Source of the DNA: an uncultured Pseudomonadota bacterium
GTDB taxonomy: Bacteria; Pseudomonadota; Gammaproteobacteria; Steroidobacterales; Steroidobacteraceae
Assembly: GCA_903868595.1 (NCBI GenBank)
Contig: CAIPVV010000042.1
Location: forward strand, 1 to 64,000
Direction: 5' to 3'
DNA length: 64,000 nucleotides
The stretch's first letter is position 1. Each line of letters starts with the position of its first letter. The notes beneath the pieces were generated by a model, which was not told the DNA's origin, searched no databases, and worked only from the letters and a program-made list of their open reading frames with translations. The translations under genes and the position numbers were made by a program. Below, piece after piece: positions 26,016-35,277 of this stretch.

Positions 26016-27080
26016 ATGAAGCGCTTGCTTGCCGAACTGCGGCCCTTCCTGGCGGCTATCGCGCTGATCATCGCGATAGCCGCCGTGCTGGTCTATTCCG
26101 ACGGCGCTGGCCGACGCACGGACACGCCGACCCAGCGGCTGCCTCACGTTGCCATCATCCAGCATGCCTCGCAGGCCGCGCTGGATGATGGTGTCGCTGG
26201 GATCATCGCGGGACTGGCGGCCCACGGTTACGTCGATGGGCAATCCGTCGTGCTGCAGAAGTTCAATGCACAGGGCGATCTGGCCACGGCCAATGACATC
26301 GCCCATCAGGCCACGGATGGCAGCTTCGACCTGGTGATCACCGCAAGCACCGTTTCGATGCAGAGCGTGGCAAACGTCAACCAGCAGAGCAAGGTCCGGC
26401 ATATCTTCGGCGTCGTGACCGACGCCGCCCGGACTGGTGTTGGCGTCGGCCCGGGACCTCTCGACCACCCCGCCTACATGGCGGGTTACAACGCCCTCGT
26501 GCCGGTCGACAGGGCGATCAAGCTCGCCTTGCGCATGAACCCGGCACTCAAGCGCCTGGGACTGGTTTGGCATACCGCAGAGGCCAACTCGAAGATCTAT
26601 GCGGACGCCACGCGCGCGGCCTGCGCCGCGCTCGGACTGACCCTGCTGGAGGCCAATGCAGACGGCGCCTCCGCGGTGGGCGAGGCGGCCGCCTCGCTGG
26701 CGGCGCGCGGCGTAGATGCGTTCCTGGTAACGGGCGATGTGGTGGTGCTGGTGGGCGTTGATGCGCTGATCCGCGTGGCCGATCGCGCCGGCGTGCCGGT
26801 GTTCTCCGTCGTGCCACCCAATTCCAAAAAGGGCGCCATCTTTGACATCGGCGCAGATTACCGCTCCATCGGCATGGACGTGGGCAACCTGGCGGCCGAA
26901 GTGCTTGGCGGTCGCGACCTGGCAACCGTGGCGATCGAGAACCGGGTGCCGCCGATGTTTGTCCTCAACGAGCTTGCCTTGGCTCGATTCGCACCGAAGT
27001 GGCGATTGCCCGCGGACCTGCGCGAACAGGCCGACGTGGTCATCGACAAGGATGGCGAACACCATCCTAAAACGCCTTGA
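26016..27080 (+). CDS. ABC transporter substrate-binding protein (TrpX-like, PF04392 type)
   Basis: A 354-residue binding protein of the TrpX/ABC_sub_bind family. It has one N-terminal membrane anchor (FLAAIALIIAIAAVLVYS, residues about 10-27) and no lipobox. Family features: HVAIIQHASQAALDDGVAGIIAGL, FDLVITASTVSMQSVAN, GVVTDAARTGVG and IFDIGADYRSIGMDVGNLAAEVL. Relatives bind amino acids or small organic ligands; the ligand here is unknown. It begins a four-gene operon with a STAS gene, permease and ATPase. The next gene starts 16 bases after its stop. Confidence 0.9.
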   Translation: MKRLLAELRPFLAAIALIIAIAAVLVYSDGAGRRTDTPTQRLPHVAIIQHASQAALDDGVAGIIAGLAAHGYVDGQSVVLQKFNAQGDLATANDIAHQATDGSFDLVITASTVSMQSVANVNQQSKVRHIFGVVTDAARTGVGVGPGPLDHPAYMAGYNALVPVDRAIKLALRMNPALKRLGLVWHTAEANSKIYADATRAACAALGLTLLEANADGASAVGEAAASLAARGVDAFLVTGDVVVLVGVDALIRVADRAGVPVFSVVPPNSKKGAIFDIGADYRSIGMDVGNLAAEVLGGRDLATVAIENRVPPMFVLNELALARFAPKWRLPADLREQADVVIDKDGEHHPKTP

Positions 27081-27096
27081 TCGCGGGAGTCGAAAA

Positions 27097-28356
27097 TTGG
27101 AAATCACGACACAGCTGGCTGGCGATCTAACCGAGGTGCTGGCCGTCGGTCGCCTGGACGGCTACTGGGCCGACCACCTGACCCGCACGCTCGATGAACT
27201 GATGCGCGGGGGCGCGGATCGGGTCTGCCTGCGCATGGAACGCATTGATTACGTCAGCTCGCTCGGAATCCGGGTGCTGGTGAGTGCCTACAAGAAGTTC
27301 AAGGCCGTCAACGGCAGCTTCGTCATTGCCGGACCGACCGGCAATGTGCTGCAGGTACTGGAACTGGCTGGCATTGTCTCCCTGCTGACGAACGCTCCGG
27401 CGCCCGCGCAGCCGCAGGCGAGGCAGGCGGCCGACCCTGGCGCGCCACGGGAGCTATCGCGCGGGGCCGCCCGCTACGAAATCCATGCCCTGCCCGGGCG
27501 TGGCATGAGCTGCAGCGCCTTCGGACGACCGCTGGGTTCCGACGCCCAGGCCTACCAGGCAGCCGATTCCAGGCGTCTTTCCGTCGCAGCCGACGCGGTT
27601 AGCGTGGGCCTGGGGGCCTTTGGCGGCAGCTTTGAGGAATGCGGTGGCCGGTTCGGCGAGTTCCTCGCCATCCAGGGGGCTGCTGCCTGCCTTCCGGCGG
27701 ATGGCTCCAACAGCTGTGACAGCCTGCTGAGCCAGGGCAACTACGTGCCGGACATGCAGGTGCTCTATGGGCTCACGTGCCAGGGGGAGTTTACGCAATT
27801 GGCGCGCTTCGAGCCCCAGGCAGACGGCAAGGGGATCTCCCTTACCGAACTGGCGGATGCGGCGTTGGAGCTGGCGGGCGCACCGGCGGCCTGCATCGTC
27901 ATCGCCGCAGAGTCCGCGGGACTTATCGGCGCGAGCCTGCGCCGCTCGCCAGCCTCCGCCTCCTCCGGCACGGATCCCTTCGCATTCCCGGACGTGCGTA
28001 CCTGGCTGTCCTTCACCACCGAACCCACGCACACCCGCATGCTGGCTGTGGCGGCGGGAGTGATTGCCCGCGCGCCGGATGCCGGGGGACGCCTGACACC
28101 CTACCTGCGGCCGCTAGGAAAGACGGATGAACTGCTGGGTCATGTGCATGCAGCCGCTTTCCGTTTCCGCCCCCTGCAGCGCGGCCTGATGCAGGTGTCC
28201 GATGCGGTCCGCCCCTGCTTTGAGCGGGATACGCCGGAATCGGTGCTTCACCTGCTGGCCGATGACCGAGAGTCGGGCGTGCCGCTGGAGAGCCGGTTCC
28301 TGCGCGGTGCCCTGTGGATTGCACCGCTGCACACCATCACGGGAGAGACACCATGA
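27097..28356 (+). CDS. STAS-domain protein with an uncharacterised C-terminal region
   Basis: A 419-residue protein starting at TTG 27097, seven bases after GGGAG. Residues 1-100 are a STAS (anti-anti-sigma) domain: EVLAVGRLDGYWADHLTRTLDEL, ERIDYVSSLGIRVLVSAYKKF (the Ser of YVSSLG is the usual phospho-site) and VLQVLELAGI. Residues about 120-419 are not a domain I can name. Recognisable points are [45 protein letters not shown] and FRFRPLQRG. Its position between the binding-protein and permease genes suggests it senses or gates transport rather than a sigma factor; that is inference. Its stop overlaps the permease start. Confidence 0.8.
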   Translation: MEITTQLAGDLTEVLAVGRLDGYWADHLTRTLDELMRGGADRVCLRMERIDYVSSLGIRVLVSAYKKFKAVNGSFVIAGPTGNVLQVLELAGIVSLLTNAPAPAQPQARQAADPGAPRELSRGAARYEIHALPGRGMSCSAFGRPLGSDAQAYQAADSRRLSVAADAVSVGLGAFGGSFEECGGRFGEFLAIQGAAACLPADGSNSCDSLLSQGNYVPDMQVLYGLTCQGEFTQLARFEPQADGKGISLTELADAALELAGAPAACIVIAAESAGLIGASLRRSPASASSGTDPFAFPDVRTWLSFTTEPTHTRMLAVAAGVIARAPDAGGRLTPYLRPLGKTDELLGHVHAAAFRFRPLQRGLMQVSDAVRPCFERDTPESVLHLLADDRESGVPLESRFLRGALWIAPLHTITGETP

Positions 28357-29291
28357 GCCTGGTCCTGGGTGCCCTGACCATCGGCTGCATCCTGGCCCTG
28401 CTGGCGCTCGGGGTGTTTGTCAGTTTCCGGATCTTTGCCTTTCCCGACCTGACCGCAGAGGGCACCGTGACTCTGGGCGCAGCGGTATCAGCCTCGCTCA
28501 TTGTCCATGGGTTCGACCCGGCCACGGCAACCGCCATGGCCGTGCTTGCCGGGGCGGCTGCCGGCATGGTGACAGGCATCCTGCACACGCGATTCAAGAT
28601 AAACGGCCTGCTGGCCGGCATCCTGGTGATGACCGCCCTGTACTCGGTCAACCTGCACATCATGGGGCGAAGCAATATTCCCTTGATGGGCTCGGCCACC
28701 TTCACGACCTGGGCGGGGAAGCTGGCAGCGGCAGGGCACCTGGGCGAAACGGTGAGACTGCTTGGCCGCGACGTCGCGGTCGTTGACCTGACGGTACTGG
28801 GAGTTGCACTCCTGTTCGTCGTCTTGGTCGCCATCGCACTGCACGCGTTCTTCCGCACCCACCTGGGAACGGCCATGCGGGCCACAGGCGACAACCCGCA
28901 GATGATCAGGGCGCTGGGGGCCAGCGACGACAACATGATCACGGCCGGGCTGGCTTTATCCAACGGACTCGTCGCCATGGCGGGCGCACTCCTGGCGCAG
29001 TACCAAGGCTTCGCGGACGTGCAGATGGGAATTGGCATGCTGGTCTGGGGCCTGGCGAGCGTCATCATCGGCGAGGCCCTGATCGGCACCGGCAAGCTGG
29101 GGCACCTGTTCGCCGGCGCCGTATTCGGCTCCGTCATATTCCGCCTGCTTGTCGCAGTGGCATTGCGCTGGGGGCTGGACCCGAACGACCTGAAGTTCAT
29201 AACGGCCGCGTTTGTGTTCCTGGCACTGGTGTCGCCGGGCCTCTTGGCCAAACTGCGTGGTCCTGCTGGCGCGGAGAACGTGAATGCTTGA
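28353..29291 (+). CDS. ABC transporter permease (TrpY-like)
   Basis: A 312-residue inner-membrane permease of the BPD_transp_2/branched-chain type with about eight to nine hydrophobic helices. It opens LVLGALTIGCILALLALGVFVSFRIFAFPDLTAEG and contains the signature LRATGDNPQMIRALG-like loop (here MRATGDNPQMIRALGASDDN), which couples to the ATPase, and LVWGLASVIIGEAL. Start ATG overlaps the preceding stop (ATGA); the end overlaps the ATPase by eight bases. It forms one transporter with its neighbours. Confidence 0.93.
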   Translation: MSLVLGALTIGCILALLALGVFVSFRIFAFPDLTAEGTVTLGAAVSASLIVHGFDPATATAMAVLAGAAAGMVTGILHTRFKINGLLAGILVMTALYSVNLHIMGRSNIPLMGSATFTTWAGKLAAAGHLGETVRLLGRDVAVVDLTVLGVALLFVVLVAIALHAFFRTHLGTAMRATGDNPQMIRALGASDDNMITAGLALSNGLVAMAGALLAQYQGFADVQMGIGMLVWGLASVIIGEALIGTGKLGHLFAGAVFGSVIFRLLVAVALRWGLDPNDLKFITAAFVFLALVSPGLLAKLRGPAGAENVNA

Positions 29292-30096
29292 AATCAGCAA
29301 TGTCCGCAAGACGTTCAATGCCGGCACGGCCAATGAGGTCCGCTCGCTGCAGGGCATCAGCCTTGCGATCGAGGAGGGCTCTTTCGTGGTTGTCATCGGC
29401 AGCAACGGCTCAGGCAAATCCACGCTGCTCAACGCGGTTGCGGGCGCGTTCACAGTGGATGAGGGAAGCCTCTCGGTTGACGGCCACGACGTGACCCGGT
29501 GGCCGGAATACAAGCGTGCCAGTCTGATAGGCAGGGTCTTTCAGAACCCGTTCAGTGGTTCCGCACCGCACCTCTCGATTGCAGAAAATCTCGCGCTCGC
29601 CTCGCGCCGGGGCAAAACCCGCGGCCTGGGCTGGGCCCAGGGAGGGGACCTGCGTCCGCGCATGCTGGAGACCGTCAAGGGCCTGGGCATGGGACTTGAG
29701 ATGCGGCTGGATAACGCCATCGGCAGCCTCTCCGGCGGCCAGCGACAGGCGCTGACGCTGCTGATGGCGACGTGGCTGAAACCGAAGGTACTGCTGCTGG
29801 ATGAGCATACGGCTGCGCTGGACCCTCGAAGTGCCGAGCAGATCATCCGCATCACCAACAGCATCGTGGCGCGCGATGGGCTCACGACGATGATGGTGAC
29901 GCACTCCATGCAGCAGGCGGTGACCTACGGCGACCGGCTGGTCATGCTGCATCGTGGCAAGGTCATCCAGGACTTCAGTGGGTCGGAAAAGAGCCGCCTG
30001 CGCCCGGAGGACCTGCTGGCCCGCTTCGAGGAAGTGCGCCGTGCCGACCTGCTCGACTCCACGGCCGCGCAGCTGCTGAGGCGTCGCTACATCTGA
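29284..30096 (+). CDS. ABC transporter ATP-binding protein
   Basis: A 270-residue nucleotide-binding subunit. Walker A is IGSNGSGKSTLLN (residues about 39-51), the Q-loop is near VFQNPFSG, the signature is SLSGGQRQALTLL, Walker B is VLLLDEHTAALDP and the switch His is in MVTHSMQQAV. It is the last gene of the operon; the stop is followed by 27 bases and then the tail of an IS256 remnant. No separate regulator gene is present. Confidence 0.95.
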   Translation: MLEISNVRKTFNAGTANEVRSLQGISLAIEEGSFVVVIGSNGSGKSTLLNAVAGAFTVDEGSLSVDGHDVTRWPEYKRASLIGRVFQNPFSGSAPHLSIAENLALASRRGKTRGLGWAQGGDLRPRMLETVKGLGMGLEMRLDNAIGSLSGGQRQALTLLMATWLKPKVLLLDEHTAALDPRSAEQIIRITNSIVARDGLTTMMVTHSMQQAVTYGDRLVMLHRGKVIQDFSGSEKSRLRPEDLLARFEEVRRADLLDSTAAQLLRRRYI

Positions 30097-30123
30097 AGCT
30101 TCCGGCTGGCGCCGTCGTATCCA

Positions 30124-30726
30124 TCACGGCTGCGAGCTGGGGGAACTGGGCTCTGAGCGGGTCGGCCACTTCACGCCCCGCAGGCCGCAGCGGGTGAGCA
30201 AGCGCAGCAACTCTGTCCAGAACGGTTCTTTTTCAGACGGGCCCGCCGCCATGCCGAGCCCCTCGCGCACTCCGTCGGTGTTGACCGCTGCGGCGACTAT
30301 TACCGCCTTGGAGACGATTCGCCCGGCCTCCGGCGTCTCCCTGTACCGGGCATCGATCCACCGGTAGGGCCAGTCCCCTTCGATGGGGCCCGCCAGGTAC
30401 GCGTGAACGCGCCCAGCGATCTCCCCGCTGAGCCGGCTGGCCGGGCTCCCGCAGATCCCGGTCCTGCCCATGGCCTTCACCAGCGCATCCCCCGAGCGGG
30501 TGGAGAGGTCTTGGCTGTAGGCCTCCGGGATCACGGCAGCCAGGGCTTTCCCGCCGTTGCGGCTGGTGGTCCGGTCCGGACTGCGCTCCTCGTAGGCCGC
30601 GGGGCAGATCCCCTCGGCGTTCCTCTGCATCATCCGCTGGGCGACGTGCTGGACCATCTGCCTCAGCAGATCCGCATACGCCCCCTTCTCGAGCAGCTCA
30701 GGCAGTGCAATGCTGGGCTGGGTCAT
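30124..30726 (-). mobile_element. IS256-family (Mutator-type) transposase remnant
   Basis: A 200-codon frame keeps the IS256 transposase start (TQPSIALPELLEKGAYADLLRQMVQHVAQRMMQ, then EGICPAAYEERSPDRTTSRNG). After residue 58 it jumps directly to KALAAVIPEAYSQDLSTRSGDALVKAMG, so roughly 35-40 residues of the normal protein are missing. The first catalytic Asp survives in YRWIDARY, but similarity stops at CGLRGVK, before the second Asp and the Glu. With about half the usual 400 residues and two of three catalytic positions gone, it cannot transpose itself. I do not see clean terminal repeats. Confidence 0.8.
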
Positions 30727-31075
30727 CGTGGTGTTTGCTAGTTGGAGGACAGGTCGGGTAACCCAACCTTCAACCAGGACCCACGATGGCTGCCTCCCGT
30801 CGCCTGCGGAGACGGCGGCGCTACCGGTACCGGCTAAGTGCCGGATCCGAATGGAGATATCCCTCGTACACCCCGAGCGGGGACGTCAGCTGACTTCACG
30901 TCGCGAAGTCCAAATTTACTCCGGGGCTGGTCCGATTGCAGGAGGTTGCCGGTCCGCCGCCGTGACGTTGCCGGACGCCTGGGAGTGCCGTCCCGGAAAA
31001 CCTTAAACGGTCATAAAACCGTGGTTTGCTTTATAAATTAGCCGTGTCTATCCCCTGTTAAGCGAGTGCCCCACC
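30727..31075. other. intergenic stretch between the IS remnant and the permease
   Basis: No gene is seen. The right part (31001-31040) is AT-rich, with TATAAA at 31032-31037 as a possible -10 for the permease-eut operon but no clear -35. The left part probably includes the remaining flank of the IS256 element. Confidence 0.4.
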
Positions 31076-31111
31076 ATTACTAAAGATGACGACCTCAAGA
31101 TCCTGCACAGC

Positions 31112-32578
31112 ATGGGCTATGCACAGGAACTGTCCCGCAGCATGACGGGGTTCCAGAACTTCGCCATTTCCTTTTCGATCATCTGCATCCTTTCCGGTGG
31201 CATCAATTCCCTGGGGCAGGGAATCAGTGCAGTGGGCGGTGCGGCAATCGGTATCGGCTGGCTCGTGGGCTGCGCGGTCTGCCTGGTATTTGCCCTGGGC
31301 ATGGCGCAGATCAGCTCCGCGTACCCCACGGCGGGTGGCCTGTACCACTGGGGGTCGCTGCTGGGTGGGCGCGCCGTGGGCTGGCTGACGGCCTGGCTCA
31401 ATCTCATCGGACTGGTGACGGTGCTGGGCGCGATCAACGTGGGTACCTACAACTTCCTCATCGGCGCCTTCGGGCCGGTCTTGGGGTTGACGTCCAGCTA
31501 CGGGCTGCAGGCGGCCTGCGTCACCGGCATCACGCTTTTACAGGCAATCGTCAATCACCGGGGCATCAGGGCGACGGCGCGCCTGATCGATCTTTCGGGC
31601 TACCTGATCTTCGCGGTGGCCGCCTGCTTGACTGTGGCGCTGCTGGCTTATGCGCGGCATTGGGACTTCACGCGGCTGGTCACCTTTCATAACTACAGTG
31701 GTCCCGCCGGTGGAGAGGTGTGGCCAGCCAGCGGTAGTCCGCTCCAGCTGTTCGGGCTGGGCCTCCTGTTGCCGATCTATACGATCACGGGTTTCGACGC
31801 ATCGGCCCATACTGCGGAGGAAACGCAGGATGCTTCGCGCGTGGTACCCAGAGGGATCCTGCGGTCTGTGCTGTGGGCGGCGCTGGTCGGCTGGCTGATG
31901 CTCAGTGCCTTCGTGCTGGCGCTGCCGGATATGGACGCAGCCGCCGCCAGCGGCTGGAACGTCTATTTCACGACCCTGGACTCGATTTTCCCGGCACCGC
32001 TTAAGCTGGGCCTGGATCTGCTGATCTTGTTCTGTCAGTGGCTCTGCGGCCTAGCCACGGTGACCTCGGCCTCGCGCATGATATTTGCTTTTGCGCGGGA
32101 CAACGGCCTGCCTGCCTCACAGCTGCTCAGGCGCGTACATCCCCGGTTCCACACGCCAGTGCCTGCGATCTGGACTGCAGTCGCAATCGCCCTGCTCTTC
32201 ACGCTCTACACGCCGGCCTACACCACCATCGTGTCGGTCACCGTGATCTTCCTCTTCCTGTCCTATGGCTTGCCTGTGATTGCCGGGCTATTTGCCTACC
32301 GCAGGAGCTGGACGCAGATGGGTCCGTGGGACATGGGTCCGGCCTACCGGGTAGTCGCAGTGCTGGTGATCGGCGCGCTCGTGCTCATATTCTACCTGGG
32401 TATCCAGCCGCCAAACGACGCGGCACTGTGGATCACCGCGTGGTTCTTCGCCATCACCGCGGCGGTATGGTTTGGTTTTGAGCGGGGTCGTTTTCGCGGG
32501 CCGCCAGTCGGCGAGGACTTGGCCCGCCGCGCCGCCGCGTTGACGGGTGCTGCACCCCCGCCTCCAGGCTCAGCCTGA
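31112..32578 (+). CDS. APC-family amino acid/amine permease
   Basis: A 12-helix amino acid-polyamine-organocation permease of at least 488 residues. It reads MGYAQELSRSMTGFQNFAISFSIICILSGGI, then YPTAGGLYHWGSLLGG and TGFDASAHTAEETQDA, typical of GABA/amine permeases. Family members continue the N-terminus upstream with DDDLKILH, which is encoded here in frame from about 31085, but no ATG or GTG is in frame before 31112. An ATT at 31076 is the only near-fit. It is 10 bases before eutB, so it may import ethanolamine or a related amine. Confidence 0.9.
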   Translation: MGYAQELSRSMTGFQNFAISFSIICILSGGINSLGQGISAVGGAAIGIGWLVGCAVCLVFALGMAQISSAYPTAGGLYHWGSLLGGRAVGWLTAWLNLIGLVTVLGAINVGTYNFLIGAFGPVLGLTSSYGLQAACVTGITLLQAIVNHRGIRATARLIDLSGYLIFAVAACLTVALLAYARHWDFTRLVTFHNYSGPAGGEVWPASGSPLQLFGLGLLLPIYTITGFDASAHTAEETQDASRVVPRGILRSVLWAALVGWLMLSAFVLALPDMDAAAASGWNVYFTTLDSIFPAPLKLGLDLLILFCQWLCGLATVTSASRMIFAFARDNGLPASQLLRRVHPRFHTPVPAIWTAVAIALLFTLYTPAYTTIVSVTVIFLFLSYGLPVIAGLFAYRRSWTQMGPWDMGPAYRVVAVLVIGALVLIFYLGIQPPNDAALWITAWFFAITAAVWFGFERGRFRGPPVGEDLARRAAALTGAAPPPPGSA

Positions 32579-32588
32579 GCTGGTAGGC

Positions 32589-34001
32589 GTGGCGTACGGC
32601 TATACAATCGGTGTGCGCCGGTATCGCTTTGCGGATCTGCGCACGCTGCTGGCGCGGGCGACACCTCTGCGCTCCGGCGACTGCCTGGCCGGCGTCGCCG
32701 CGACCGACGCCCAGGAGCGGGTTGCCGCGCAGCTGGCGCTGGCCGACGTGCCTCTGGTTGCATTCCTGGCAGAAGCGGTCGTTCCCTATGAGCAGGATGC
32801 GGTCACGCGCCTGATTATCGATACTCATGATGCGCTGGCCTTTGCGCCGGTTTCGCACTTCACCGTCGGGGAATTCCGTAACTGGCTGCTCTCCGATGCC
32901 GCCGACACTGCCGTGCTGACTGCGATCGCCCCCGGGCTTACGCCAGAAATCGTGGCCGCAGTAAGCAAAATATGCCGGCTCCAGGACCTGGTGCTGATCG
33001 CACGCAAATGCAAAGTGGTGACGCGTTTTCGAGGCACCATCGGATTGCCGGGGCGGATGGCTACGCGCCTGCAGCCCAACCACCCGACTGACGCAGCCAG
33101 TGGCATAGCGGCCAGTTTGATAGACGGTCTGCTGCAGGGCTGCGGCGACGCCGTTATCGGCATCAATCCGGCTACCGACAACCTACCCCAGGTCCTGCGC
33201 ATCCTGCGGATGCTGGACGACGTCATACAGGGCTACGCGATCCCGACCCAATCCTGCGTGCTGACGCATGTCACCACGACGCTGCAGGCCATCGAGCGCG
33301 GCGCCCCGGTAGACCTTGTTTTCCAGTCGATCGGCGGTACCGAGGCAACTAACCTTAGCTTCGGTTTTGATCCGGGAATGCTTGCCGAGGCGCGTGAGGC
33401 AGCACTCTCGCTTCGTCGCGGAACAGTATTTGATGACGGGCAACGCGGAGAGCACGTCATGTATTTTGAAACCGGCCAGGGCAGTGCGCTCTCCGCCGGC
33501 GCGCATCACGGCTGCGATCAGCAAACGCTGGAGGCCCGCGCCTACGCCGTGGCTCGACATTACAAGCCGCTGCTGGTCAACAGTGTGGTGGGATTTATCG
33601 GGCCGGAGTACCTGTACGACGGCAAGCAGATAACCCGCGCTGGCCTGGAAGACCATTTCTGCGGCAAGCTGCTGGGCCTCCCGATGGGCTGCGACGTCTG
33701 CTACACCAATCATGCGCAAGCAGACGGCGATGACATGGATGCCCTGATGACGATGCTGGGCATCGCCGGGTGCAGCTTCATCATGGGCGTTCCGGGCGCC
33801 GACGACATCATGCTCAATTACCAGAGCACATCGTTTCACGACGCGCTGGTGCTGCGCCAGTTGCTGGGATTGCGTCCTGCGCCGGAGTTCGAGGCCTGGC
33901 TGCAGGGCATGGGGATCTTCGAGTCCGGCGAGCAATCGCGACTACTGGATGCCTTGCCGGAAGCCCTTGCGCCGGCGCTGGCCCGTCTGGACTCTGAATG
34001 A
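32589..34001 (+). CDS. eutB: ethanolamine ammonia-lyase large subunit
   Basis: A 470-residue EutB. With EutC it forms the adenosylcobalamin-dependent lyase that converts ethanolamine to acetaldehyde and ammonia. Blocks: YRFADLRTLLARATPLRSGD, GTIGLPGRMATRLQPNHPTD, GCGDAVIGINPATDN, THVTTTLQAIERGAPVDLVFQSIGGTE, YFETGQGSALSAGAHHG, GPEYLYDGKQI, LPMGCDVCYTNHA and IMGVPGADDIMLNYQSTSFHD. Start is taken as the GTG at 32589 (VAYGYTIG), 10 bases past the permease stop. It overlaps eutC by four bases. No microcompartment or reactivase gene is nearby. Confidence 0.97.
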   Translation: MAYGYTIGVRRYRFADLRTLLARATPLRSGDCLAGVAATDAQERVAAQLALADVPLVAFLAEAVVPYEQDAVTRLIIDTHDALAFAPVSHFTVGEFRNWLLSDAADTAVLTAIAPGLTPEIVAAVSKICRLQDLVLIARKCKVVTRFRGTIGLPGRMATRLQPNHPTDAASGIAASLIDGLLQGCGDAVIGINPATDNLPQVLRILRMLDDVIQGYAIPTQSCVLTHVTTTLQAIERGAPVDLVFQSIGGTEATNLSFGFDPGMLAEAREAALSLRRGTVFDDGQRGEHVMYFETGQGSALSAGAHHGCDQQTLEARAYAVARHYKPLLVNSVVGFIGPEYLYDGKQITRAGLEDHFCGKLLGLPMGCDVCYTNHAQADGDDMDALMTMLGIAGCSFIMGVPGADDIMLNYQSTSFHDALVLRQLLGLRPAPEFEAWLQGMGIFESGEQSRLLDALPEALAPALARLDSE

Positions 34002-34828
34002 AATATCCGGCGAAGCAGCCCGTTGCCGTAATTTCCGCCCGTTGGGAGGCGCTGCGCCGACACACTGATGCGCGCGTCGCGCTAGGCCGAGCCGGACATA
34101 GCCTGCCCACTGCGCCACATCTGGCATTCCAGTTGGCTCATGCGCAGGCTCGTGACGCCGTGCATCAGCCGTTCGATGCAGCAGGAATTGCCGCAAGTCT
34201 GCAGGCAATGGATCTTCAAGTGCTGTCCCTACACAGCGCTGCAGCGGGCCGTGCGACGTATCTGCAGCGCCCGGACCTCGGACGCGTGCTGGATGCGCAG
34301 TCGCGCGAGCAGTTGCGGCAGTGGCGCGCAGCGCGCGTTTGCGCTTCCGAAGAGGCGGAATTTGACCTGGCTTTTGTCGTTGCCGATGGCCTCTCGGCCC
34401 AGGCGGCCCAGGCACAGGCCGTCCCGCTAATCACCGCGACGTTGCGACTGCTCAAGGCGGATCGCAGTCAGCCGTGGCACATTGCCCCGATCACCGTGGT
34501 AGGTCAGGGCCGAGTTGCCGTGGGCGACGAGATTGGGGCTGGCCTTAAGGCATGCTGCGTGGCGGTGCTGATCGGCGAGCGCCCGGGGCTGAGCTCGCCC
34601 GACAGCCTGGGGATCTATCTGACCTGGGGTCCCCGGCCAGGTCTGGTGGATGCCGACCGCAACTGTATCTCCAACGTGCGGCCCGCAGGACTTTCCGTTG
34701 ATGCCGCGGCAGTCAAGCTAGTCCAGTTGCTGAGCGCAGCGCGCATGCGGCAGCTGAGCGGCGTTGGGCTGAAGGACGAGAGCGACGAGCAGGCCCTGCT
34801 TGATGTCCCGATTACCCCGCAGGCCTGA
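33998..34828 (+). CDS. eutC: ethanolamine ammonia-lyase small subunit
   Basis: A 276-residue EutC, partner of EutB, forming the B12-binding base of the enzyme. Diagnostic parts: TDARVALGRAGHSLPTAPHLAFQLAHAQARDAVH, DLAFVVADGLSAQAAQ, VGQGRVAVGDEIG and VLIGERPGLSSPDSLGIYLTWGPRPG, then DRNCISNVRPAGLS. The ATG overlaps the eutB stop (ATGA). The operon ends here; neither eutA nor an aldehyde dehydrogenase is next to it. Confidence 0.97.
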   Translation: MKYPAKQPVAVISARWEALRRHTDARVALGRAGHSLPTAPHLAFQLAHAQARDAVHQPFDAAGIAASLQAMDLQVLSLHSAAAGRATYLQRPDLGRVLDAQSREQLRQWRAARVCASEEAEFDLAFVVADGLSAQAAQAQAVPLITATLRLLKADRSQPWHIAPITVVGQGRVAVGDEIGAGLKACCVAVLIGERPGLSSPDSLGIYLTWGPRPGLVDADRNCISNVRPAGLSVDAAAVKLVQLLSAARMRQLSGVGLKDESDEQALLDVPITPQA

Positions 34829-35277
34829 GCTTGGGGCGGTGCATACCGTCTCCGTTAGGTACTCCGGAGTAATCGTGGCCAGCAACCCCGTGAACCTCTT
34901 CCTCGCGCAGCGGGTTCGCGAGGCCTGCGAGTTTGCAACGCGAATCGGGCAAGCGCTGGGCACGAAGAGGGCAGCGGCCCGGTGAGCTGAGTGGCCTGGC
35001 TGCAGTGCGCGCCGCTAAGGGATGTCGTGACTGCCTGGCGTTCGGTCCGCATGGTCTCGCGATCTACCTTCGGCTCCAGACCGATTCGCTCCGCCACACC
35101 GGACGCCGGGCCAGCAATTGAACCCACTTGGCCCAATCAGCCCTGGTAACGATATGTGGCCGACCAGCTGCCGCCGACATCCCTCCCGGATAGACCAGAA
35201 CACCTTTGCGCTGCGCCCTGGACATCGGGTTGCGCTCTGCGCCAGTCTGTGTCCGTTGCTCAGGGAGTATTCGCCAG
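34829..35277. other. 450-base gap, no recognised gene
   Basis: Short frames exist on both strands (for example a plus-strand frame ending at 34985 and a minus-strand frame at 35064-35288), but none shows a family motif or convincing ribosome site. It is probably decayed coding sequence. The final bases hold GGGAG (35263-35267) ahead of the oxygenase-like gene. Confidence 0.4.
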
